From Tieghemostelium lacteum (lineage: Eukaryota > Evosea > Eumycetozoa > Dictyosteliales > Raperosteliaceae), in the NCBI GenBank assembly GCA_001606155.1, contig LODT01000006.1, forward strand, positions 806,001 through 870,000: 64,000 nt of DNA. Reading direction: 5' to 3'. Below the pieces are notes generated by a model. That model was not told the origin of the DNA and ran no database searches. It worked only from the letters and a program-made list of their open reading frames with translations. The position numbers and the translations under genes were made by a program. Positions 1-11,230 of the stretch are shown piece by piece. How positions within the stretch are numbered: the stretch's first letter is position 1; each line of letters starts with the position of its first letter.

Positions 1-2876
1 TATAATTTAACTATCCCTCTATCTTCAATTGGTATGTAAATATAAAAATTATAATTCTTTCTAAATTCTAAATTAATAACTGTATATTTTACAAAATAGA
101 ACCAATTATCACTTTGTTTAACTTTGGCAATGCATCTAGAATTCTCACAATAAGTGGTTCATTTTCAACATTACCAAACAGTTATACTTTCAAATTGGGA
201 TCTATGGATATTTCACCAACATCTATTTCAACTAATACAATTGTACTTGATTTCTCAACTAAAGATGGAGGTGAATTAACTGTATTCTATAGAACTACTC
301 CTTTCAACCAAACATATACCATTCCAACTCTCACTCTATCTTTTTCAATTTCCGTTAATATCAATGATAGATCTATGAATATTTCAACTCAACAACCAGG
401 TACCTTTGATATCAAAGGAACAGCATTCAAAGATAACACACTAAGACAAGTCACAAATACATTACCATTCACAATTTCATATGATGAATTAAATGTTGGA
501 GGAACTATTTTTATTACAATGTCCGTAACCAATAGAACTATTCAATCACTATCAAAAATTGTCTATCCAATTGATGATTGGGTTAGTGGATATTCTCAAA
601 ATCAAGATAAATTGACAATCAATTTCAATCACAATCTTGATACTTACCCAATAACCAGTATATATCCTATTATTTCATTCATTTCTCAAAACTCATCATC
701 AATAACCCTGCAACTTAATTCAAATTTCTCAATGAATTTAATATTTAATGAATTTTACAATTATATTCTACCATCATTAAGTATGTATTATAAGAAATAT
801 TAATTAATATGAAATATTAACTAAAATCTTTTATAAGATCCAATTATATCAAATTTTATATATTCAACAACAGATTATAGTATACTAGAGGGTATATTCT
901 TTATAAATTATTTAAATTACCTTAGTATTAATGTTTATACCAATGCTCGTTCTAAATCTATAGATTTTCATTTTGAAGATGGAAAAATGTATCTTATTTT
1001 ATACTATTTCAGTGATTCTGATCTTCAAGTGTCTCTAGCTTTTAATGGATCAACTCCATCTCCTTTAATGTCATTCACAGCTCCACCCCCCATACTCTAT
1101 TACACATATTATACTAATCATTTTATAATTGTTTGTGGATATTGTTATAATTTACAACCCAAAGGAAGTGCAATTGATCCAAATCATTTATATGAATATG
1201 ATATAAGTTTAGGAGGTATTTCTTCCTATTTTGATATTAACTTCGAGAATGTAGCAATTGGTAGTTATTATCTTCAGTCCAAGTCAGGTTCTACATCTGA
1301 TACCTTTGAAATAACCAGCTCGATATCAATGCAAATTACCAGTGGCTATAAAATTCAAGGTTCTCTCAATGGTTATTTTTTGGTAAAAGAAAATTATGGA
1401 TCTCAAAAATTACAAGTTCTAGCTGTTTATGATGATGGAAATCAAATGGAACTCTCAACCACACTCAGTAAATCCTCTTTTGGACCAAATCAAGTTTCTT
1501 TCGATACCGAATCTGAAATTAAACCACTTACCATTCAAGCTAATTTTAATGGAAAATTGATATTCAATCAAAGATATAACTTTGCATCTCCACTTGTAAG
1601 CTCAGTATCACCAATTGCATCAATCAAAGACAGTGAAATTTCAATCTATGGTGATGGTTTTCACAGTGGTTTTATTTCAATTGATTTTATCAATTTTCAA
1701 TGTACTGACACTGAAGTTGTATCACCACAACTATTGATTTGTACTGCTGATCTCAATCAACTATTACCAACACCTCCAACCAATATAAGTTCAATTACTG
1801 TGTCCCCGGATTACAGTTTATCTACAACTGCAGAGAATGTAGTCACGTTCTTACCACTTGATAAATCATGTCCATCTGGGTGTAACAAACAGGGAAGTTG
1901 TAATGGTGTTCTTGAATGTGTCTGTGATGAAGGTTATGCATCTTATGATTGCTCAGTTAAAATTGACAAAAAACATCTTGGTCTCCCAACTCTTGATAAA
2001 AGTACCATTTTATTCGAAGGTGTTAAAGATAGTTCATTTAAAGTCCTTCTTTCACATGTTGGTGAATTTAATGATCTCCAACAACCTATAACTGTCTATT
2101 ATATTCCTTTGGTAGAAGGTATATCTTACAAAGAATTAACAACTGAATACACTCTTGACTTCAATACATTCTATATATTCCCAAATACTCAGATTATTGA
2201 AAGTCAATATTCCGTTCAAGGAATAATTGAAGGAAATATCAATGATGACCCAACATCAAGAAACTTTTATGGAAGTGAATTACAACTCATGAAGACTTCA
2301 TTTACCATATTAATAGACACCAATTCATCGGTAACCTACCAAAATAACCATTTGGAGATTATATTCCAAATCACAGCCAAAGGTAAAGATGAATTGAAAA
2401 TTCAAAGTCATGATCAACATATTCTCTTCTCAAAAGGAAGTACTTATCTAATGATGTCAGTATCAGGGAGATCTGTTGATTTAAATGGAAATATTCTACC
2501 AACATATATCACCCCAAAGATCTTTGAAATGAACAGTAATATTATCAACTATGATCCAGATTCAACTTATATTGCAATCCAATTTCCATCCCAAGGTTCT
2601 GAAATTGCTCTCACCTTTTCTTCTTTTGTCAAAAAAGAAGTTGAAAAATGGAAGATTATAGTTGGAGTTGTTGTTCCAGTTGTTGTAGTTGCTTCACTTG
2701 TTGGTGCTTTCATTTACCTTTATAAATTCAAAAAGAACCCAAAAGTTGTTAATATGGTTGATAAACTCAAAACTATCTCCGCTTCCTCTTCCTCTGCAAC
2801 CACCCCAACAAAAAATGAGACACCAACAAATAGTACTATTGAATTAAAAACTATTGAACCAGTAAACCAAGAATAA
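1..2876 (+). CDS. TIG/EGF-domain transmembrane protein, 5' partial
   Basis: This is the C-terminal part of a cell-surface protein; its start lies before the window. I join exons 1-31, 100-780 and 838-2876. Both introns begin GTATGT and end AG, and the joins keep one open frame of 916 residues. The exons encode repeated beta-rich immunoglobulin-like blocks that begin 'PII', as in IPT/TIG domains. One EGF module with six cysteines lies at about 1869-1955. A single membrane segment rich in Val and Ile (about 2650-2730) is followed by a short basic, Ser/Thr-rich cytoplasmic tail. This order matches the dictyostelid TIG/EGF membrane families, which include ComC-like proteins and the Tgr allorecognition receptors. 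Which member it is, and any ligand, cannot be told from this fragment. Confidence 0.85.
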
Positions 2877-3221
2877 AATCGAATAAATAGACAGCAAATT
2901 CCCCTCTAAATAATAAATAATAAATAATAAATAGATAAATAAAACACATTTAAATCAATAAAGATTTAAATTTATACAATGTATAAATTAACTAAAATAT
3001 TTTAAAAAATTTTTTCTTGTTTTCTAGATTTCACAAACATGGCAGATCAGATTTAAAAGTCAATAATAATATGATATCATAATTCCGATGTTAGAATATT
3101 GGAATCATCAAGTTCATGACGTAATTATATCATTTTATTTTGAATATCTGACTTAAGTATTTCTAAAAATCTAAAAAATTTTTTTAATTTCTTATTAAAA
3201 TTTATTTTCATTTTTTATTTA
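2877..3221. other. AT-rich intergenic spacer
   Basis: This 345-base spacer lies between two plus-strand genes. It starts with a simple repeat of AATAAT/AAATAA units (about 2908-2945), which supplies several possible AATAAA polyadenylation signals. The rest is AT-rich DNA that must hold the promoter of the next gene. I see no RNA gene or open frame in it. Confidence 0.5.
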
Positions 3222-6060
3222 ATGGAGGGCAACAATAAACTACAAGAAGATTTATTTTTTAGAATATTTAGAAATGATTTACTTCGTAAAAAGATATTGA
3301 GATATTTACAAATCAATGAAATCTCATGTGATGTATTAGAATTTTCAGAAAATGATATAGTATCATATCGTTGGGATGATATATCAATGAAACCAAATTG
3401 GATAGTTGATAATGGCTACTATTCACTGTTGGTTGAAAAATATGAATTAGATGAAAAGTTTAAACCAACTAAATATTCTGTATATCAGTTGATAAAAAAG
3501 TGTAATAATGTTCAATTTCTGAAGATAGTGCACCAAAAGAATCCCAATTTGTTAGCTTCTGCTGTCAAGTATAAAAAAGAAAGTGAATATCTATTATTGG
3601 ATGAATTGCCAAAACAAAATATCTGTAATGAAGTTATTGAATTCCTTCTCACTATTGATCAACTTCGGAATGAGTATACTATTCAAGGTTTAAAGAATGC
3701 ACTTTGTAGTGGTAAAACACAACTCTCAAAGAAATATTATCAACTATTGAAATCAGAAGCTCGTAAAGAAAGAAACTCCCTTCTAGAGATTTTATTTAGA
3801 TTCTGTGATTGGCCTACTACAGAATTTTATCTCCAAGAATTGGGTTTCAGAGATGATCCAATCCCAATGGACAGAAACTATCAATTGGAATGTATTTTGG
3901 AAAATAATCAGTATTGTCATGAGATTTTTCCTAAATTTGGTCCCTGGAATGATATAATTACACAATCGTATTGCTTTGATAGGTTTTGTATTAGTTCTAC
4001 TTCATTTGATAGATTTGATAGATTATTCAAAGAAAATGGAATTCAAATTTATTGTACTTCAATGGCTAATGAAAATGCAGTATGTTCTGATGATCTACCA
4101 TTTCTCATTAGACTAAACTCAAGATTTTCTATAGATTTCACTATGGATGCCATTAAAAATGCATTGTCATTCAGTGGACCTGATTTGGTAATATGGATGT
4201 TTCAACAAAACCCACCATTACTCAAACTTCTTAGATTACACTACAAGTCACTAATCAATGGTGCATTGGTAGTTGGAAATCTTCCGACATGTAAACAGCT
4301 TCTGAAAAGCTATTGCATACAATTCTTTAAAGAGGATTCTGATATCCTTTTTGATGAATACAACATACATCCATTGCGATGCATATGTTTTCAAGGTGAT
4401 TTGGAATTCCTAGAATTGATTTTTGACAACCAACTAGAAAAAAATACCAAAACATATCTCTATGGTACATTTCCAGAAAATATAAATAATTATCTAAAAA
4501 TTGATTATGGTACTGGTGTAGCAATAAGAAAAAGTTATTATTTTGATGATATTTATGATGACGGTGGCATTGAGCAAGTATCAAAACTGATTTCATCCAA
4601 TAAATGTAGTGATGAACTAAAGAGTCTGATTGAAACGGTTCATTCAATATCATTGGGATCATTATTAAATCTATTTGAACTTGATCAAGATATAAGTTTG
4701 ACCCTAAATCTAGTATTAAACCATTTGGATAAATTGAAAATTAGAAATATAAGAATCACATCATTTCAGAGTTTTAAAAGGCTACACCAGTTATCTCTAT
4801 CGATACCATCGATTAAGATACTAGAAACAGATGGATCACTTGAAATTACATGTCAAGGAAACCAAAAGGCTGAGTTATACCTATATCTACTTGTAGATAG
4901 ACAGCATTCACCAATAGAAATTCTACAGTATTTCGTAACACATAAATTCAAATATACCAATCAATATCTTGATTTATCATTTTTGATACATTTCAATAGG
5001 GAAAGAGACCATGAATCAATTCAATTGATTTTAGATTCACAAGTTGAAAAGATAGTAAGTCATTGGGAATTTACCAGTAACACATTATTACTAAAATTGT
5101 TCTTACGTAAATATGATTCTGTTTCAATTTCCCAATTCTTAATGGAATGGAGTGAATTTAAAAAAGGAAAACAAATTCATTTATCGAGTATATCATCTAT
5201 CTGTAGAGATTACAAAAGATTAAAAGAATTTAATAGACATGTTGATATCAACAAGACATGTAGTAATTTATTTTCAGGTTATCAAGATCAACAGGATGAT
5301 CCTAATCTAAAGATAATTTCCTATATCTGTAGAAATCAATTAAATATTCCTTATGTACCTAATTATATATTACAAAGTAGTTTAATTCAAACATCAAATA
5401 TAGACGTATTGATTGAACTCTCACATTTTCAATATGCTCAAAAAGTATATAATCTCACCATTTTGGATAAATTCAATATTGAATATTGGAAATATTTAGT
5501 AAATCTTATACAACCAACAAAATATAACAGTACAATATTAAAAAAATTAAAAGAGTTTCTTTCAAGCAGTTATAAAGGCACTGAAAATGTTGATAATAGC
5601 ATTATCAATCAATGGAGTGACTCGATAATTCAATCTCCCACTTTTAAAAGAAAATTTTTATTTCTTTTAACAAAGTTTTTGGTAAAGATGTATGACTCAA
5701 GTTTAAATCTCAATTATAGTATATTAGCAAATGTAGATAGTGATATTTGGTTAGATTTTAAATATTTAGATCTATTCAAGATCAGAGTAGAGTTGGATGA
5801 AGACAAGCCCATTGTCAACTATACAGATTTAAAAAACTATGTACATCACAGAATAGAGTTTAATCCCCAAAAATTATTTAATGATTATGATTGTATTCCC
5901 TGCTTTTTTGAATATGCACTCACCGACCTTGTAAACAAAAAAAAAATTGCCTATTAAATTTTACAACAGTAAAGGTAGATTTTTCAAATTAGAATTAAGA
6001 AACAATAGTAAACCTTTCCAAAAGTTATTAGTTGATACTCTAATCAATAATTTAAAATAA
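3222..6060 (+). CDS. Large dictyostelid protein with ankyrin-family N-terminal domain; frameshift near 3' end
   Basis: The open frame from the ATG runs to a stop at 5955-5957 (911 residues). The N-terminus, residues 9-30 with the motif DLFFRIFRND, matches the start of the ankyrin protein at 60775 (KLFFRVWKSQ). The two therefore share a leading domain of a large dictyostelid family. The body is helical, with degenerate repeats ('FLLTIDQL', 'FLELIFDNQL'), but lacks clean ankyrin consensus. A run of ten A at 5937-5946 sits just before the stop. Reading it as nine A continues the protein for about 35 coding residues, including KGRFFKLEL and FQKLLVDTL, to a stop at 6058-6060. I extend the gene to that stop on the view that one A is extra. 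The function is unknown. Confidence 0.7.
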
Positions 6061-6100
6061 AAAGATTATACGTTCACTAAGATATAGATATAATAATAAT

Positions 6101-9100
6101 TTATTTAATAAATAAAGAATTTACATCTTTTGTTTCAATTGAGATATTATTCATTGATTTTAATTGTGATTTAATAATATCTTGTGAATTTTGATTGGTT
6201 GAAATGATTAGATACAGATTATCAGTGAGCAGAAATTGTTTAAAATATTTTTCAAAACAATAGAGGAGATCTTGTATCTTTACAGTGGAGTACCTATTCA
6301 TTAGTTGAATGTCCTCTTGGAATGTAGACATACCTCTTAGAATATAAATGAGTGAATTAAAGATGAGTTCCGATGGTGTAGATTTTGAAGAAAAGAAATC
6401 AAATACCTCCTGAGATACAGCAGTTTCCAATTCAAATAGTGTTAAAATCTCTTGGTGGTTTGATTCTATAGTTTTTAACCATTGATAAAATTCATTTAGA
6501 GCCAAAATAGGAGATACAGCATCATTGAGACCAAAGATTAAAATTTTCTTTGCAGTATCTAATGTGAGATTAAAACCATAGGCATAACCTTTTGATCTGA
6601 TATCACCTTCTTTGGCATTAAAGATGTCACATAGTAATGCCACAGGTGGGTAATCTTGGTGGAGTATACCAATGGACATTGGTACATATTGAAGTAGATT
6701 ATTGGATTCTGAGCCTTTTAGAACAATTTGTTCAGACTTAATACCACTTGGTAATCTAGATGGGTATCTCTGAAGTGGTTGGAAATATGGTATAACATTA
6801 TTACTATCACCATTAAACTTCACCTTTATTGGTGAATTTCTGCTCTCTTCCTCCAAACTAGAATTTTTAAGTTTTCTTTTTTGAGGAGTTTGTTTGATAC
6901 TAGAAGCTTCAGATAAATATTTATCCCAAGCTTTAGAGAATTGATTAATTAAATCTCCACCAGAATATTCTGATGAATGTGATAGTTGTATAAACATTTT
7001 AGTTGGATTCTGGACTATTAAATCTCTTATACGGTAGAGATTATTCTTTATCAGCTCAATTTGATCTGGATGATCATTGTCTTTGAGTGTAATCAAAAGT
7101 TGTTTAAGAAATGATCTCTGATTGAATATACTAATTGAAGCTTCATTGGACGATTTCAAATCTGGAAATAGATTAAATACTGCATAATTACCACATATAC
7201 TGGCAGAATCTCTTGATACCTCACTCAATGAGGATAGTAAATGAGTAACCAAATTGATTAGACGTTTGGTAGTCAAATGAAAATTAAAAAGACCATTTAA
7301 CATCCAATATAGTAATTTATCGAAACGGTCAGGTTGAGAGCCACCTGCAACACGGAACATCTCTGAGGAACCACATGAAAATGTACTATTACTGAGACCA
7401 ACATGACCATCTAGATAACAAGTTTCCTCTGCAATCAATGATGAAACTTGTTTATAATTGATTGATGTAGGTTCTTTTTCTTTGGAGGTAGAGAAATTTG
7501 GTGGTATAACTAGATCAACATCATAAAGAGTTGCTTGGAATAGAGTTAAATAGGATCTCAGATCGCTTGGAAGATCCTGAATGTAAAAATGCATTGATAA
7601 ATGAATAAACTGACTGTTTACCTGAACCATTTGAATTGCATATGCTCTTGGATTCTCTGTAGTCTCTGGAAATAGAATTTGACTTTCAATTTGGAGTAAT
7701 GGAATATTATCAATCGATGGAATAGCCGGTAGTAATGATCTATATTCATCTGGAAATGGTTTATTATTCTCAATTGCCTCTTTAACCAATTTACCTTTTT
7801 CTTTTAGACCCTCCACACCAAGTTCATTACACCGATTCTCGACCATCAATTTGTTTTTCATTGAGATATCATTAGCCAATTGAATATTTGGTACCATTAT
7901 AACTTCAACATATGGTCTTTGATCATTGAGAAAGAATTCATCAATGAGATCAAACCAAAATTCATCTTCTTTCATTGACAGTTGCTGTAAGATTTCAAAA
8001 GAATTAAATCTTTCACGAATTTCAAAATCTTTACCTTTTCCAGGTGGAAAGCAAACCTCAGCCAATAAATTACCAAAAACACTACCATGTGGATCATCTT
8101 CAAAAGATTCAAATAACTTAATCTTTTCCTTTTCAATAATTTTTTTCATTACACCACTGCCATCTGGGAAACCCTTCTCTCTAAATGATCTTAATAATTT
8201 CACTACTCTTTTATATAAAGATCCTGGTTGTAGTAAATTATTATTTTCATCCATTTCATCCTTTATATTATCCTCTTCCTCTTGATCAGAATCTTCAATA
8301 TCTGATTCTGATTCATCTCCAGAATGATCAAGATCTTCATCTTCATCACCTAGTTCTTCATCATCCTCTTCATCTTCATTATCTTCATCTTGTTCCTCAT
8401 TATTCTCTTGTATTTCCATTTCATTTCCATTACCATCTTTTTGTTTTTCATTAGCACTCTGATACTCTTGTATCTGAGAATGAAAATTCAAAGGTACACC
8501 AGAAAATTCAACAAGAACTTTTGTTTCTTTTAATTCTTGAATAGACCATGACACATTACTAGCTAGAGGAATAGATTTGTTGATAAATCTTTGATTGAAT
8601 GGTGAAGAATTATTACCATGAAAATATCTAAACAATGCCTCCAAAGCATAGATTTTAAATATATTTTTAATGGTGGGACCTCTCCAACCAATAACCACAT
8701 TTCCAGTAGTTTCAGTTTCACATGGAAATGAAACAATTTCAGATTTACACTCAGAAAGTGGTTCAATATTTGTTTGCCATGGTAAAAATTCAATATCACT
8801 AATGTGTTTATAGAATGGACTCTTTGGAAAATTCATATCATCTAATGCCCTAAATAATTTATCAGAATTTATGCAACCTTGTACAACAATGGTAATCAGT
8901 TGAGGTTGATAAAATTTGGCATGATATTCTCTAATCATTTGGTTTTCAATTTGAGGTATTTCATTTGTCAAACCACCGACTGAATAAGCATAACCAGTAT
9001 TTGGATACAATAACCTATTTAATGTCAATTCTTGTAACTCTTCTAATGTATTTTCTCTAGCTTTCATTTCTGAAAATAATACACCTTGTTCTTGACCATC

Positions 9101-9660
9101 TTGATCAATATGATAAATCTCTGTAACTATAATATTAAAATATAATAATAATAATGAATATTATTGAATTTTCTTTTGTTTTTGTTTTGATTATTAAACA
9201 TACCAAAATCTGATTGTTTAAGAGTTGGGGTTAAAATAAATTTCATATATAGTGGTAAATAATTGACAATACCATCTGGACCAACTGATTCAATTGAATA
9301 ACAAGTGTGATCCTCACTTGTATAGGCATTAGAAGGTGCTGAGAAACAACGATTTGATAATACCTCAATGAATTGTCTATATGGTATATCATTACAACCT
9401 TCGAATACCAAATGTTCTAATGTATGTGCTAAACCCTTATTATTACTATTTTCAGTTGGTACAATAATATTAACATTACATTTTGGACCGTCACTAAAGT
9501 GTAATATTAAATTGATATCACAATCATTATGTCTAAATCTCTGAATACGATCTTTTACATGTGGTATTGGTATTGAAAATTCTTCTATAAATTTAAATTT
9601 AGTTGATTGATATTTGCTGTTGTTGTTATTGTTATCACATGGTGAATCATCTTTGTTCAT
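6101..9660 (-). CDS. M16 family zinc metalloprotease (M16C-like, insulinase superfamily)
   Basis: There are two exons, 9660-9204 and 9126-6101. The intron begins GTATGT and ends ATAG, and the join restores the family sequence DFVTEIYHIDQDGQEQGVLF. The product is 1160 residues. The inverted zinc motif HxxEH is HTLEH at residues 79-83, followed by LVFEG and the conserved 'SAPSNAYTSEDHTCYS' block, so the N-terminal domain should be catalytic. Length and sequence fit the eukaryotic group containing yeast YOL098C and worm C05D11.1 better than insulysin itself. A strongly acidic Glu/Asp insert lies at about 8260-8430. No clear mitochondrial presequence is visible. The gene converges with its upstream-coordinate neighbour, with only about 40 bases between the stops. 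Confidence 0.9.
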
Positions 9661-9991
9661 CTAATTTTCTAAATTTATGCTTTAGTAACAAACGAATGTT
9701 TGATTTCGACAATTTCATTAAAAAAATTGATTTTTTTTTTTTTTTATTTAAAATTGCTTCGATCATTTCGTTCTAAGATAAAATCAATAAAAAGATAATA
9801 TTTTATTTCCGAGTTTGTTTAATTAATAATCAAAAAAACAAAAACCTATAATTTTAAACAAAAAAAAAAGGTTCTTTTTGCTTAAGGAACAAAATGGAAG
9901 CATAAAACAAGTATAAAAGGTAGAGAGATGAGGAGAAAACAAATTTTTTTTCATTCGTTTAAAAAATATTGTCAAATAGTTTAAAGAAATA
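9661..9991. promoter_or_regulatory. Divergent promoter between protease and flavin oxidoreductase
   Basis: This 331-base spacer separates the start codons of two divergent genes, so it must carry both promoters. It has a T run near 9731-9743 and A-rich blocks near 9831-9870, which are typical of dictyostelid promoters. No specific factor site can be named. Confidence 0.5.
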
Positions 9992-11164
9992 ATGGTGCAC
10001 AGAGAATTTGAATATCCATATAAGTTACCAGAAGATTATTTACCAATTGGACATGTTAAAAATCAAAGTACTGACAATAGTAAAGGAATACCTACACTAT
10101 TTCAACCAATTCAAATTAAAGATATGTTATTAAAGAATAGAATAATTGTATCACCAATGTGTATGTATTCATCAAAGGATGGATACATGAATGATTTCCA
10201 TATGGTTCACTATTCACAATATTCGCGAGGTGGAGCATCATTAATTATCTTTGAAGCTTCAGCCGTTTGTAAAGATGGTAGAATATCATCAGCCGATGCT
10301 GGTATTTATATGGATGAACATATTGAGGGTCTTAAAAAGATTGTAAATTTTATTCATGCCAATGATACCAAAGTTGGTATTCAAATTTCACATGCTGGTA
10401 GAAAATCATCAAGTACACCACCATTTCTTCCCAATGCCAGAAGAACAGTAGCTCTGGAGGATGGTGGCTGGGAATTCTATGGTCCAACTGAAATTCCATT
10501 TCATAGTGATTCCAAATTGATACCACATCAATTGACTATAGATCAAATCAATGAAATTATAAAATCATTTGGACAAGCTGCCAGAAGAGCTCTAGAAGCT
10601 GGTTTCGATATGATTGATTTACATTCTGCACATGGGTACCTTTTAGATTCATTTCTAAGTTCAACATCAAATAAGAGAACTGACCAATACGGTGGTGACT
10701 TTAATAGTAGAATTAAACTATTACTTGATGTAATTAAAGAAGTTAGAGTTTATTGGCCCATTTCCAAACCACTATTTGTCAGAATATCATGTACAGAGTG
10801 GGTTGAAAACGGATGGACATTAGATGATTCTCTAAAACTTACTGAAATTCTACAGGAACAAGGACTAGTTGATTTAATTGATTGCTCAACAGGTGGTAAT
10901 TCACAAAATCAAAAAATTACAGTAGGACCAATGTATCAAGTACCATTCTCCAGTGAAATTCGTCAAAAATCAAAAATTCTTACAAGTGCTGTTGGTTTAA
11001 TTAAAAATGCTGCTGATAGTGAAGAAATTTTAAAACAAGGTAAAGCTGATTTGATAATGTATGGTAGACCATTTTTAAAGGATCCTTATTTTGGTCATAA
11101 ATTAGCAAGTGAATTAGGTATTGATCTTGAAGTACCAATACAATATAATATGACTAGAAGGTAA
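9992..11164 (+). CDS. Old yellow enzyme, YqjM-type NADH:flavin oxidoreductase
   Basis: An intron-free gene of 390 residues. It is predicted to be an FMN-bound TIM-barrel ene-reductase that uses NAD(P)H to reduce activated C=C bonds. The start of the barrel reads 'LKNRIIVSPMCMYSSKDG', with the SPMCMYS segment carrying the cysteine typical of the YqjM (class III) branch. Further on are ISHAGRKSS, the paired-histidine region IDLHSAHGYLLDSF, and the family signature NKRTDQYGG. The C-terminus carries the phosphate-binding stretch around 'LIMYGRPFLKDPYF'. The N-terminus has about 30 extra residues without a targeting signal. The natural substrate cannot be inferred. Confidence 0.93.
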   Translation: MVHREFEYPYKLPEDYLPIGHVKNQSTDNSKGIPTLFQPIQIKDMLLKNRIIVSPMCMYSSKDGYMNDFHMVHYSQYSRGGASLIIFEASAVCKDGRISSADAGIYMDEHIEGLKKIVNFIHANDTKVGIQISHAGRKSSSTPPFLPNARRTVALEDGGWEFYGPTEIPFHSDSKLIPHQLTIDQINEIIKSFGQAARRALEAGFDMIDLHSAHGYLLDSFLSSTSNKRTDQYGGDFNSRIKLLLDVIKEVRVYWPISKPLFVRISCTEWVENGWTLDDSLKLTEILQEQGLVDLIDCSTGGNSQNQKITVGPMYQVPFSSEIRQKSKILTSAVGLIKNAADSEEILKQGKADLIMYGRPFLKDPYFGHKLASELGIDLEVPIQYNMTRR

Positions 11165-11230
11165 AACAAAAACAAAATTAAAAATAAGATTATTTATGTG
11201 ATATATTATATTATATTATTTAAAAAGAAT

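Noticed and set aside
8185-8454. His-rich open frame on the plus strand
   Set aside because: Antisense shadow of the acidic insert of the M16 protease.
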